Source: Sulfitobacter mediterraneus (GTDB lineage Bacteria > Pseudomonadota > Alphaproteobacteria > Rhodobacterales > Rhodobacteraceae). From it: a stretch of DNA of 64,000 bases. The notes beneath the pieces were generated by a model, which searched no databases, was not told the DNA's origin, and saw only the letters and a program-made list of their open reading frames with translations. The stretch lies in the NCBI RefSeq assembly GCF_016801775.1, contig NZ_CP069004.1, forward strand, positions 124,001 through 188,000. Direction: 5' to 3'. The position numbers were made by a program, and so were the translations under genes. Of the stretch, positions 52,333-60,359 are shown in pieces (within the stretch, counting starts at the first letter, position 1; every line of letters begins with the position of its first letter).

Positions 52333-52976
52333 CAGGAGGCTCCAGTCAGTCGGTCACGCACGGCCATGACCCGGCGCACGTGGTTTTGGGTTTCTCGATA
52401 GGGAGGAATGCCGCCATAGCGCGCGACCGCGTCTGGCCCCGCGTTGTAGGCAGCGAGTGCGAGTTCGGGCGTGCCAAACTGCGCCAACAACATCAAAAGG
52501 TAGCGGGCAGAGCCGTCGAGGTTTGCCTGCCAGTCATGCGGATCCACGCCGAGCTGCACGGCCGTTGCGGGCATCAACTGTCCAAGCCCAATCGCACCTG
52601 CGGTGCTGCGCGCATTCGGACGATAGGCGCTTTCAATCTCGATATTGGCTTGAAAGAGCGCCTGCCACTCCGTCACCGACAGCCCGGCGCGGCGCAACGC
52701 CGGGTGCCCGCCATATCGATGCGCGGTGCTTTCAAGTGCTGCGAGGATTTCGGGGCGGGGAACTGCGCGGGCGGGTTCAGGAGGCGGCGCAGGCTCAGTT
52801 CCAGCGAATACAACCAGCTCTAGTGGGTTTGCACCAATCCCGTCGACATAGCTCTGTGCAAAACCTGATTGGGGTGCTTTGGTTTCCAACTGGCCATCGG
52901 CTCGCATGGAAAGAACGAAGCCTTCGGAATAGGCGGGGGCAGCAAGAAATGCCGCGAGAACGGAAAGTAGCTTAGC
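52332..52976 (-). CDS. virB1: VirB1-type lytic transglycosylase, start unclear
   Basis: The SLT domain is clear: [20 protein letters not shown] (catalytic Glu), then [20 protein letters not shown] and [16 protein letters not shown] signal peptide is also clear ([16 protein letters not shown]). No ATG, GTG or TTG precedes it in frame near the end of the upstream gene. The nearest in-frame ATG (53141) would read through that gene in another frame. I therefore give the visible protein from Ala at 52976 and leave the start open. A sequence error, a rare start codon or reinitiation are possible. This is the second transglycosylase of the operon. Confidence 0.72.
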   Translation of the reverse strand, partial: AKLLSVLAAFLAAPAYSEGFVLSMRADGQLETKAPQSGFAQSYVDGIGANPLELVVFAGTEPAPPPEPARAVPRPEILAALESTAHRYGGHPALRRAGLSVTEWQALFQANIEIESAYRPNARSTAGAIGLGQLMPATAVQLGVDPHDWQANLDGSARYLLMLLAQFGTPELALAAYNAGPDAVARYGGIPPYRETQNHVRRVMAVRDRLTGAS

Positions 52977-53298
52977 CCGCGTCGTCCAACGTGTGAGAGG
53001 CGATCTTGCCTTCGAACATTGGGATCGAGACGATCGAAACGCCAAGGCCCGCGAGGAAGCTGGATAAGCCGTTGATTGTCTTGAACTCTCGGGGCGCCAT
53101 GTTGTTGCGCGCTGTAACGAGCAGGCGACGCGTCTCGCCATCAGGCGAGACGCAATGCACGGTCCAAACTCCGGACCACTGAGCACCTGTACGTTTGGGC
53201 GTAACCCGGCACACAACATCCGCCGAATGACCCTCGGCAAGCAGCGTGCGCAGCCCGTCTTCACTGACAACATTAGGGGCGTCTTGCATCAAATTCAT
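52972..53298 (-). CDS. hypothetical protein, first gene of the virB operon
   Basis: A protein of 108 residues from the ATG at 53298 (AAGG 9 bases upstream), or 117 from an ATG at 53325. It has beta-rich character ([40 protein letters not shown]) and no signal peptide. The family is unknown to me. It lies directly downstream of the virB promoter and overlaps the apparent start of the virB1-type gene, so it may be a T4SS regulator or accessory protein. Confidence 0.6.
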   Translation of the reverse strand: MNLMQDAPNVVSEDGLRTLLAEGHSADVVCRVTPKRTGAQWSGVWTVHCVSPDGETRRLLVTARNNMAPREFKTINGLSSFLAGLGVSIVSIPMFEGKIASHTLDDAG

Positions 53299-53357
53299 AG
53301 GATCGAGCCTTGCAGAATTGTGCATTAGCCCGGCAGTCCCTCATGGACTACCGAACC

Positions 53358-53393
53358 GATACAATATTATAATCTTGCAATCAATAGGTGCAA
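53358..53393 (-). promoter_or_regulatory. virB operon promoter with the operator shared with mob
   Basis: Read on the minus strand: TTGCAC (53393-53388), a 16-bp spacer and TATAAT (53371-53366). The block 53384-53358 (TTGATTGCAAGATTATAATA and onward) aligns with 34543-34568 upstream of mobC with one inserted base and three mismatches. It stands 33-60 bases upstream of the first operon gene. Confidence 0.6.
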
Positions 53394-53461
53394 TATGAGT
53401 TGTTGCGCCCTTCATGCGTTGAAACAAATTTACTGCAACGGAGTGGCTGAGCCAAGATAAT

Positions 53462-53749
53462 ATGGCGCTTTTGAAACAAACATGGGCGGTTATGATCGTT
53501 CTGAGCTGGGGTTCTGCCGCGATTGCGGGCACTTGTTTGCCGCCTACGCCGCCTTGGATGCCGACCAATACCGACGACGTGCGGGCCTATGCGGACCTGT
53601 TGAGGCGCGATGCGGAGACGTATTTTACCGATGTCGAGCGGTACTTCCGTTGCCTAGATCAGCAGAGGCGAGAGGTCTTCGAACAAGCGCGCGTGGTCAG
53701 TGGAGACTATGCGCGCGTTTTGGAGTTGGAAGTGAGCAAGTCTGAATAG
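53462..53749 (+). CDS. small secreted hypothetical protein
   Basis: A 95-residue protein with a signal peptide (AVMIVLSWGSAAIAG, cleavage near GTC) and a short helical mature part (VRAYADLLRRDAETYFTDVE, then RYFRCLDQQRREVF) with two Cys. It is divergent from the virB operon. Periplasmic helical proteins of this kind often accompany alphaproteobacterial conjugation genes, but I cannot name the family. No ribosome site is obvious. Confidence 0.6.
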   Translation: MALLKQTWAVMIVLSWGSAAIAGTCLPPTPPWMPTNTDDVRAYADLLRRDAETYFTDVERYFRCLDQQRREVFEQARVVSGDYARVLELEVSKSE

Positions 53750-53885
53750 CGCCTTGTTCGGCCTAAAAATATCGGCCCTTAGCAAGTGTTTTTCCGGAAG
53801 TCGTCAACGTGGACATCCGGGCCGCTTGTTCTTCGATCTCGCTTAAGACATCAACATATTCGAACCACAATCGAAAGGAATCAAA

Positions 53886-54434
53886 TTGCCGAACCGTCCG
53901 TTTGCTCCAAGGTCAAAAAACTCTCTATTGGTTGTCGTCCTGGCATCGATTTGTGTGTATTCGACCGCTTCAAACGCCCAAGATGAGCTTGGTGCAGGAA
54001 TTGTCAAACTCCAAGAGTCTCTGAACGTAATTGTTGGCGATGGCAGTTTTGATCAAGTGGACGAAGAATATTGCCGGGGTGTTCTTTGGACAAGCAATGT
54101 TACTGATAAGCAGGAAATAGAGGATCGGCTTAGTCGCCTGAGTGACAAAGACTTTGGCGTAATGAATCTAACTGGCCAGATACAAAGCTACCAAGAAAAG
54201 CGGTCCGAATTCCTGTTTCTCTACAATCTTGCCCTTGATCGCGAAGGGACTGTTGAACTTCCCCGTGAGTTGTATCCTGACGCAGATCAGTTCTCTTCGG
54301 CGTGTTCCATTATAGTGAGACAGCAAATGGAAGATCCAGAGTTTGCGCAAATCGCGGAGTCTGCGAGAAGCCAGGCATCATTTAGTGTAATCAGCGATTT
54401 GCTATACGAACTACTTCGAGAGCGCGCGCGGTAA
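53886..54434 (+). CDS. secreted hypothetical protein, TTG start
   Basis: A 182-residue protein with a signal peptide (NSLLVVVLASICVYSTASNA). The mature part is helical and acidic, with two Cys (EEYCRGVLWTSNV, FSSACSIIVRQQMEDPEF). AAAGGA lies 6 bases before the TTG at 53886, which supports this start. The function is unknown. The DNA is more AT-rich than that of the T4SS genes, hinting at a different origin. Confidence 0.6.
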   Translation: MPNRPFAPRSKNSLLVVVLASICVYSTASNAQDELGAGIVKLQESLNVIVGDGSFDQVDEEYCRGVLWTSNVTDKQEIEDRLSRLSDKDFGVMNLTGQIQSYQEKRSEFLFLYNLALDREGTVELPRELYPDADQFSSACSIIVRQQMEDPEFAQIAESARSQASFSVISDLLYELLRERAR

Positions 54435-54488
54435 GGTCGACCTTCAACATAATCGGTAACCGATGTGCTTGGGGCCACGTTGTGGCCG

Positions 54489-54689
54489 TTAAGAGCACTT
54501 TGAGCCAACGTTCCCGCCGTTCAGTTTATTTGAGTAGTTGAGTTCTTCGGCAGGGCTAACTTCGTGAAGCGCGGCCTGCGTCTCGCCGTTATCCCACTGA
54601 TACAGTAGACCAATTTCTTTGCCAGTCCTGATACACTTAATACGGCCGATGGCTTCAGCCGTCGTGCGAACACTCTCAAGTTTGGGCAA
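54489..54689 (-). CDS. hypothetical protein co-transcribed with an XRE regulator
   Basis: A 66-residue protein starting with TTG two bases after the stop of the XRE gene; GAGAGGGG just upstream serves as ribosome site. It contains AIGRIKCIRTGKEIGLLYQW and DNGETQAALHEV, a small beta-rich fold. The family is unknown. The coupling suggests that it works with the regulator, for example as a co-regulator. Confidence 0.5.
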   Translation of the reverse strand: MPKLESVRTTAEAIGRIKCIRTGKEIGLLYQWDNGETQAALHEVSPAEELNYSNKLNGGNVGSKCS

Positions 54690-54691
54690 AA

Positions 54692-54904
54692 CTAGCCCCT
54701 CTCGTTAAACAATTCCTTGGGGGCAACATCGAGGGCAAGCGCAATCTGCTCCAGAATATCGATTGATGCTGAATTCTTGGCGAGTTCGATCTCGCTGATG
54801 TAGCTGCGGTCCACGTCCGCAGCCAAAGCTAGTTGTTCTTGGCTCATACCTTTGGAATTTCTTAGATTCCGGATGTTTAGCCCTACTTGTTCCCTCAATT
54901 TCAT
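54692..54904 (-). CDS. small XRE-family regulator
   Basis: A 70-residue Cro/CI-type protein that is almost only a helix-turn-helix: LRNSKGMSQEQLALAADVDR, then SYISEIELAKNSASIDILEQ. Single-domain XRE proteins often control conjugation or excision genes of ICEs. It is the only stand-alone XRE gene near the virB promoter, and so one candidate for binding the shared mob/virB operator. That link is inference. It is divergent from the TrbM-like gene. Confidence 0.72.
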   Translation of the reverse strand: MKLREQVGLNIRNLRNSKGMSQEQLALAADVDRSYISEIELAKNSASIDILEQIALALDVAPKELFNERG

Positions 54905-55062
54905 GGCCTGTATTCGGCCAGATCACAAGAAGTGCTCTACGGAATATATTCCACAAAACGCGCGCGAACATCATAAACCCCATGCTCGCATATGGTGTGA
55001 AGGTTGAGGTTGGAGCTATTGTGTCAATAATGCAGTAATGTAATCAAAAGGTACTAATTGAT

Positions 55063-55704
55063 ATGCAGTGCAAACTTATCAGGAATTGGACTGCCGGAGT
55101 GGCTTTGGCTTTGCTTTCAACCGTGGCCCCGCAGGCGGCTAAGGCCTATCAGGTTGACTGCGCCATTTTGCTTTGCCTGGCAGGTGGGTGGCCTGCTTCA
55201 GCAGAATGTGCCCATGCCCGTGCCGTGTTTATCCGCCGGATCACGCCCTGGCCGATTGAGCCGCCTTTGCAGATCTGGCGCTGCCCTATGGGCGTTTCTG
55301 AGCGCGCGCCTTTGCAAAGCACGGCCCCTAAGATCTGGGAGGCCAGCAACCACAATGGTCAGACACTCGCCCAAGTTATTCAGGCTCAGGTGGCTGAAGG
55401 CAGTGCCGATATCGACATCAGCGGTCTGGAGTTTGATTTTGTCCGCTCGATCCGCGTCTGGGATGTGCGGTACTACAGCCATCGCGAGCGCGGTCGCGAC
55501 GATGATTGCTCTGAGAGCTACAACATGCGTCTCGGGACCTACGGCACGCAGGGCGAATTCGGCTGGCAACGCACGACACCAGCCGCCGCCCCGCAATGGG
55601 TTCTGCCGTCACGGCGCTGTTCGTCGTCAAATTGGCGACGAGGCGTCGGTGTGGAATGGGAAGATCACGAAGGCAACCACGGATATGAGTGGGTGGCCTA
55701 CTAA
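55063..55704 (+). CDS. secreted TrbM/KikA-like protein
   Basis: A 213-residue protein with a signal peptide (WTAGVALALLSTVAPQAAKA). The mature start YQVDCAILLCLAGGWPASAE resembles TrbM/KikA-type conjugation proteins, which have a DCAxLLCLAG motif. The remainder is rich in aromatic residues and Arg, with conserved-looking Cys pairs (IWRCPMG, DDDCSES, SRRCSS). It probably acts in the periplasm during mating; the role of TrbM itself is not settled. It converges on the helicase gene with a 4-bp overlap at the stops. Confidence 0.65.
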   Translation: MQCKLIRNWTAGVALALLSTVAPQAAKAYQVDCAILLCLAGGWPASAECAHARAVFIRRITPWPIEPPLQIWRCPMGVSERAPLQSTAPKIWEASNHNGQTLAQVIQAQVAEGSADIDISGLEFDFVRSIRVWDVRYYSHRERGRDDDCSESYNMRLGTYGTQGEFGWQRTTPAAAPQWVLPSRRCSSSNWRRGVGVEWEDHEGNHGYEWVAY

Positions 55705-58409
55705 TGCCTGGTGCCCCTTTTTCCGTTCCCGTTTTGTCGTTTGGTGATTTGTGCTGTTGTTCGACAACGAGGGAAGGAAGAGCATCCAAGGAAAGGTTCG
55801 TCGTTTTGCCCCAGTCGGAGAACCATGGTGCCTTGATTGCATGTTGGACATTTCGCCCCTTCAGCTATGGGGTCTTTTAGTCGAATGGATTTCGCCGCAG
55901 AAGCGCTGCCTCCACCAACCGAAAGTAGTCGCTTGGTATAATCACATTCTGGATGCGCGCTGCACGCTTCAAACGGTCCAAATCTTCCGTTCTTTTGGCT
56001 GAGTGTGCCAGCCCCGCATTTTGGGCAGACCTTCAACGTAGCCTTTTCGCCTTTGATCTCGGTGTGCCCGTCTTTGGCGAGCTCAACGACAAACCGCGAA
56101 GGCTTGTCCTGCAATGTATAGATACGCGTTTGCCGGCGGGAGCGTGTCAGGGCAACATAGAAAAGGCGGCGCTCCTCAGCCAGTGGGAAGTCATCGGGCT
56201 CTGGCATCGCGAGCTGCAATGCGGGATCGTCAACTATTTGGCTTGGAAACCCCATCAAGCCTTCGGTGACATTGAGAAGCATCACATAGTCAGCCTCGAG
56301 GCCTTTTGCGGCATGGGCAGTAGAATAACTGAGCTCAAGTTGATCGCCATAGGCGCGCTTCCAACTGTTGAAGCTGGCGGGCTTATCCTTGTGATAACGG
56401 CCCAAGAGCATGATGGTGATTTTGTTGCCGTCGGGAACGTCAAGCTGGCCATTTTTGGCGGCACCATGCAGCTGCCTAAGATCTTTCTCGATGCGCTCAA
56501 GAGCGCCACTCATCGTCTCAGCTGCAAATGTATGAAGCCCGGCTCTTTCATAAGTGTTGGTGGTTTCAACGGACTTTTTTATTTGGATCGGATTCTTCTG
56601 GATGAAGTCGCTGGATGCTTCGCACAAAACCTGAGGGCATCGGAACGTTTTGCTTAGTGTGAGCTGTGTGGCGTTCGGGAATGTTCGGGCGAAACCGGTC
56701 ATAACGGAAATATCGGCACCAGCGAAACGATTGATCCCTTGCCAGTCGTCGCCAACAACGCACAAGCTTGCGGAAGTCCCTGCGCTTTCTATGAGGGCTT
56801 TGAGTAAACGCAACTTAGCCTGAGAAACATCCTGAAACTCGTCCGCAAGAACCATGTTGAAGGGGCTTTGATATGTCCCTTCTTTCAGGTGCTTGATTGC
56901 ATCGAGCAACATGTCATCGAAATCGATGCAGTTTTCGTCAGCAAGACGCTGCTGCCATTCCTCGGCGACTCTTTCGTATAGTTTAACGAAGCGCGTTAGC
57001 CGGTCGCGGTGGCCACGCTCATGACCAGCAATCTTCTGGTGCAAGTCCCTCGGGCTCAGTCCATTGCTTTTGACATGCTGCTGGAACGCACGGATCGTCG
57101 AAGCTAGTTGCTTGGTTGGAATTGGCTCTTGGCCGGTGGATTTGCGGTTTTCGTCGAACTCCAGAACTTCGCCGTGTTTCTCCAGTTCGGATTTCAGCCG
57201 ATCTAGGTCATTACCGTTTCGCAAGCCATGCGAGGTGGTTTCGAATAGCTGGGTTCCTTTTTCGTCGTGTAGCTCCCTTTTCCAGAGGACACCCGAAACA
57301 TAATCGCCGGAAAAATGGGCCGGTGCCTTGCCATCCGCGTCTAGCGCAAAATGCTCGTGGTAAAGGTGCAAGCGGGGGTAATAAAAGTCAGGATGGTATT
57401 GGGAGTGCTCTGCTGTGGCAGTGTCGTGTTCGTATGCTCGTTCGTACTCATATGGCACGCCGTGGTAGAAGAGAAAATCGCAGATCATGCGCTCTTCTTG
57501 GCTCTTAACCAGTTTCCCGTCTGCCGTTGGAATGCTGCCTTTACCTATGACGTCGGTTTGCGGTTGTTTGAGGTTGTCCCACTCATCAATGCCGCGACCG
57601 TAGACTGTTCTGAACAAATCCCAGTCAAGCCGGAAGCAGGGATCGCGTTGGCGAAGATCTTCTACAATTTCTGAGATGGCTTGAACGTCTTTGCCTGGTT
57701 CAACCCAGTCAGCCAACCTTGGCTTTCGCCCGGTGCTCTTTCCGATTACCTCCAGGCCGAAAGCATTGAATGTCTTTACATTAATGCGTTTAACATTGGG
57801 AAAATCACCAAGGCGTTCTTTGATACGAACTTCCAGTTCGTCCTTTACAGATCGGTTGAACGCAAGAATCAAAATCTCCTCAGGTGGGACTAGGCCTTCT
57901 TTTAGCGCGTACCCAACACGCGCAACGATCGTTGATGTTTTCCCGGATCCTGCCGCAGCAACGATTTGGAGCGCATTGTCCATGCAGATGCAGCAATCCA
58001 TTTGCTCATCGGTAAGAGGGTTCCGCTCAACTGACGAAAAAAAATTGCTCAATCGGTCTTTCTGTTTTTTGATTAAGGCGGCGTTGGCCGCATTGAACTC
58101 TTTCAAAAGCGCCTTCTGAAAACGTGGATGCTGCGAAGTGGGTTCAGCTTCTTCGCTCCCGTTCTTAAATGGTGGAAAGCGTCGGATAATGCTCTCGGCC
58201 GCACCTTTAGGTACCCACTTATCTGGGTCAACTTCGCCTTCCCACTTTGCTCGCCAAGCGGAGTATTCAGAGTCTTTGGTTATTGAAAGCGTTGGCTCAA
58301 TTAGCTTTAAGCTAGCGCGCGCCAATTTGGGGCCGGGGTCTTTCGATTGCCCTTTGCCACCAAATAGCAAGCCGCCGAGTACGGCCGTTCCAATAATCCA
58401 CTCAATCAA
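55701..58409 (-). CDS. UvrD/Rep-type helicase with two topoisomerase-type zinc ribbons
   Basis: A 902-residue superfamily 1A helicase. The N-terminus has a hydrophobic segment (WIIGTAVLGGLLFGG), so it may be membrane-attached. Motif I is AAAGSGKTST (151-160). Other helicase motifs are IDFDDMLLDAI, LADEFQDVSQAKLRLL, VVGDDWQGINRFAGAD, STAHAAKGLEADYVML and FYVALTRSRRQT. The C-terminal 100 residues hold two zinc ribbons of the topoisomerase I type (CPKCGAGTLS...CSAHPEC, CPTCNQGTMV...CSSFPRC). It may unwind element DNA during transfer or repair, or act in defence. It stands alone on its strand. Confidence 0.82.
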   Translation of the reverse strand: MIEWIIGTAVLGGLLFGGKGQSKDPGPKLARASLKLIEPTLSITKDSEYSAWRAKWEGEVDPDKWVPKGAAESIIRRFPPFKNGSEEAEPTSQHPRFQKALLKEFNAANAALIKKQKDRLSNFFSSVERNPLTDEQMDCCICMDNALQIVAAAGSGKTSTIVARVGYALKEGLVPPEEILILAFNRSVKDELEVRIKERLGDFPNVKRINVKTFNAFGLEVIGKSTGRKPRLADWVEPGKDVQAISEIVEDLRQRDPCFRLDWDLFRTVYGRGIDEWDNLKQPQTDVIGKGSIPTADGKLVKSQEERMICDFLFYHGVPYEYERAYEHDTATAEHSQYHPDFYYPRLHLYHEHFALDADGKAPAHFSGDYVSGVLWKRELHDEKGTQLFETTSHGLRNGNDLDRLKSELEKHGEVLEFDENRKSTGQEPIPTKQLASTIRAFQQHVKSNGLSPRDLHQKIAGHERGHRDRLTRFVKLYERVAEEWQQRLADENCIDFDDMLLDAIKHLKEGTYQSPFNMVLADEFQDVSQAKLRLLKALIESAGTSASLCVVGDDWQGINRFAGADISVMTGFARTFPNATQLTLSKTFRCPQVLCEASSDFIQKNPIQIKKSVETTNTYERAGLHTFAAETMSGALERIEKDLRQLHGAAKNGQLDVPDGNKITIMLLGRYHKDKPASFNSWKRAYGDQLELSYSTAHAAKGLEADYVMLLNVTEGLMGFPSQIVDDPALQLAMPEPDDFPLAEERRLFYVALTRSRRQTRIYTLQDKPSRFVVELAKDGHTEIKGEKATLKVCPKCGAGTLSQKNGRFGPFEACSAHPECDYTKRLLSVGGGSASAAKSIRLKDPIAEGAKCPTCNQGTMVLRLGQNDEPFLGCSSFPRCRTTAQITKRQNGNGKRGTRH

Positions 58410-58430
58410 TTCGAGCTCTTTCCTGCGTGC

Positions 58431-58769
58431 TTAGCCGCGCTCGTTCTTCGCATCGCCGCGTTCAATAGCAACCATCCGCGTTACTATCTCGTTGGCAATT
58501 GTTTCGTAGAGCGCCGCTTGGCGCTCCCTCGCTGAACCCGGTTTGGGCGTTCTGCGTCGTATTCTTTTGGCAAGCCAATAAAGAAGCCTTGCAGCAGGAT
58601 CGGTGACGTTTTCCGGTACAGGAGCCGGATAGTTTTCTTCGAGGAGGGCAACGACCTCAGCATTCATGCTGCGATGGTTAGCCTCAGCCGCGAGGCGTAT
58701 TCGATCGCGCAGGCCGCCTGGCAGACGCACGATGAATTTATCCTGATTTTGAGAGCTTTGTTCTGGCAT
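58431..58769 (-). CDS. Arc-type ribbon-helix-helix protein
   Basis: A 112-residue protein with an Arc domain (DKFIVRLPGGLRDRIRLAAE, then ANHRSMNAEVVALLEENYP) and a helical C-terminal half. Such proteins bind short palindromes as dimers of dimers. The ATG at 58769 lies next to a TGGCAC/GTGCCA palindrome (58772-58784). An upstream in-frame ATG at 58820 would run through both operators, so I choose 58769. It is divergent from a second, smaller Arc-type gene. Confidence 0.75.
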   Translation of the reverse strand: MPEQSSQNQDKFIVRLPGGLRDRIRLAAEANHRSMNAEVVALLEENYPAPVPENVTDPAARLLYWLAKRIRRRTPKPGSARERQAALYETIANEIVTRMVAIERGDAKNERG

Positions 58770-58771
58770 AG

Positions 58772-58822
58772 TGGCACTGTGCCATAAAAAGCAATTGACG
58801 CAATAGTGGCTAAGTGCCACTA
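58772..58822. promoter_or_regulatory. two palindromic operators between divergent Arc genes
   Basis: TGGCACTGTGCCA (58772-58784) and TAGTGGCTAAGTGCCACTA (58804-58822) share the half-site GTGCCA. TTGACG (58795-58800) lies between them as a possible -35 box for the rightward genes. They probably bind one or both of the Arc-type proteins and so control the integrase operon. Confidence 0.6.
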
Positions 58823-58853
58823 ACAGGTTGTGGTTTCAACCTGGAGGCGTTTC

Positions 58854-59048
58854 ATGAAAAGTCGAAAACCAATGCAGCTTCGGCTTCCACAAGAGCTCAA
58901 AGAGTGGATCAAGGCGGAGTCAGATCGCAATGGAAACTCCCAAAATTCAGAAGTGATCCGCGCCATTCGCGCGGCGAAAGACAGGCGGTCCACACTCGGA
59001 TCAGTTGGAAATATCAATATGGATCAGGGTGATAGTGTGCGTTTTTAA
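58854..59048 (+). CDS. small Arc-type ribbon-helix-helix protein
   Basis: A 64-residue protein, essentially one ribbon-helix-helix unit: MQLRLPQELKEWIKAESDRN, then GNSQNSEVIRAIRAAKDRR. CTGGAGG lies 6 bases before the ATG at 58854, which decides the start. It probably acts as repressor or as a recombination directionality factor, because it stands just upstream of the integrase gene and shares the operators at 58772-58822. Which of the two roles applies cannot be told. Confidence 0.75.
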   Translation: MKSRKPMQLRLPQELKEWIKAESDRNGNSQNSEVIRAIRAAKDRRSTLGSVGNINMDQGDSVRF

Positions 59049-59071
59049 CGATTAAGAGAGGTGTCGATCAG

Positions 59072-59263
59072 ATGACCAAAGCAAGTGTACAGACAAAGGC
59101 GAGGCAGGCAGCCTCCGCCTTCATCCGCGAGGCGCGGGAGGCAGGTTGGCAGCGGGCAAAATTTGAGATCAAGCCTGATGGCAGTGTCATCGTCGATGCC
59201 AACATGGTCGCGCCAGAGGCGGCAGACGACTTTCTCAACGGTGACCTGAGAATGGGCGAATGA
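59072..59263 (+). CDS. small protein coupled to the integrase
   Basis: A 63-residue protein (ARQAASAFIREAREAGWQRA, then KFEIKPDGSVIVDANMVAPE) whose stop overlaps the integrase start by 4 bp. AGAGAGG lies upstream. Similar short open frames often precede tyrosine integrase genes in Rhodobacterales, as far as I recall. It is basic at the N-terminus and could modulate the integrase. No known domain. Confidence 0.65.
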   Translation: MTKASVQTKARQAASAFIREAREAGWQRAKFEIKPDGSVIVDANMVAPEAADDFLNGDLRMGE

Positions 59264-60291
59264 CTCGCAAGAGCTTGCCCAAATACGTCTACAATGACCG
59301 GGGATATCTCCGGTTCATCCGGCGTTCGCGCGGTATCTCGGTCATGATGCACGAGGAAGCGGGCACGCCGGAATTTTGGGATCATTACAATCGCCTGCTG
59401 AAAGGAAAACCAGCGCCTGCGCCGGTGAAACGCAATTTTGAGGCGTTGATCCTTAGCTACTACGAGAGCGACGCCTACAAGAAGCTGAAGCCCCGGACGA
59501 GATCCGACTATCGGCGATACATCAGCCACATTCGTGAGATCTGGGCCGACAAAGACCCGGCCAGGATCGAAACCCATCACATTTATGAATTGCACCGGGC
59601 CAATGCGGATCATTGGCGGCAAGCCAACTATCTTGTCCAAGTCATGGTCGTCCTGATGAATCACGCCCGATTGATTGGCTTCATCAAGAAAGAGCACGGC
59701 AATCCGGCAAAGGGCATCCCGCTTTTCAAGCAGCAGAGCGACGGCTGGGAGCCGTGGCCAGATGATGTTCGGGCCGAGTTCGAAGCGCTGGCTTCAAAGA
59801 GGGCGCGGCTGGTTTACGAGCTTTGCGTTGGAACAGGCCAGCGTATTGGTGATGTCGTGAAGATGAAATGGGAGCACTTCTCCGATGAAGGATTCGATTT
59901 CACGCAGGGCAAAACCGACAAGCCACTTTGGATCCCGCTCACCGACCGCCTGAAAGCCCATCTCGACGGGCTTGCACGAACGGACGGCACTGTTGTGACC
60001 GACGCCAAGGGTCGACCAGTGAGCTACCGGATCGTTGCTGAGGAAATGCGCACCAACAAAAAGAAGATGAAGCACGAGAGGGCGAGCTACTACAAAACGC
60101 ACGGGCTCAGGAAAAATGCGACGATCGAGCTGTATCTGGCTGGATGTGATGACGAGATGGTCAAGGCGGTCACCGGCCATTCAGGCGTCGAGATGCTGAA
60201 AAAGTACGGTGGGCCGATCCGGCAAAGAGAGCTCGCTAAGCGCGCTCAAGAGGCAAGAAATCAAATGGAACGAAGCAAGACCGAAACGTGA
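59260..60291 (+). CDS. int: tyrosine-type site-specific integrase
   Basis: A 343-residue phage-type recombinase. The N-terminal part includes the core-binding domain (about 58-150, beginning FEALILSYYE). The catalytic set is complete: Arg195 in GTGQRIGDVVK, HGLRKN (His281, Arg284), TGHSG (His307) and Tyr316 in KKYGG. A conserved Lys in the beta-turn probably lies near 218. It ends 68 bp before the tRNA-Cys gene, which marks that tRNA as its target. It catalyses both integration and, with a directionality factor, excision of the element. Confidence 0.92.
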   Translation: MTRKSLPKYVYNDRGYLRFIRRSRGISVMMHEEAGTPEFWDHYNRLLKGKPAPAPVKRNFEALILSYYESDAYKKLKPRTRSDYRRYISHIREIWADKDPARIETHHIYELHRANADHWRQANYLVQVMVVLMNHARLIGFIKKEHGNPAKGIPLFKQQSDGWEPWPDDVRAEFEALASKRARLVYELCVGTGQRIGDVVKMKWEHFSDEGFDFTQGKTDKPLWIPLTDRLKAHLDGLARTDGTVVTDAKGRPVSYRIVAEEMRTNKKKMKHERASYYKTHGLRKNATIELYLAGCDDEMVKAVTGHSGVEMLKKYGGPIRQRELAKRAQEARNQMERSKTET

Positions 60292-60300
60292 AAGTTTCAA
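60290..60300 (+). repeat. second copy of the 11-bp end motif
   Basis: GAAAGTTTCAA is repeated from 3293-3303 near the other end of the element. It overlaps the integrase stop region and lies about 60 bp inside the right attachment repeat. It is a candidate arm-type integrase site. Confidence 0.35.
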
Positions 60301-60359
60301 CGGTTGTTTCAAAAATGGCAGTGAAGGAGAGGAAGGATGACGCAAGTCATTGATTTTAT

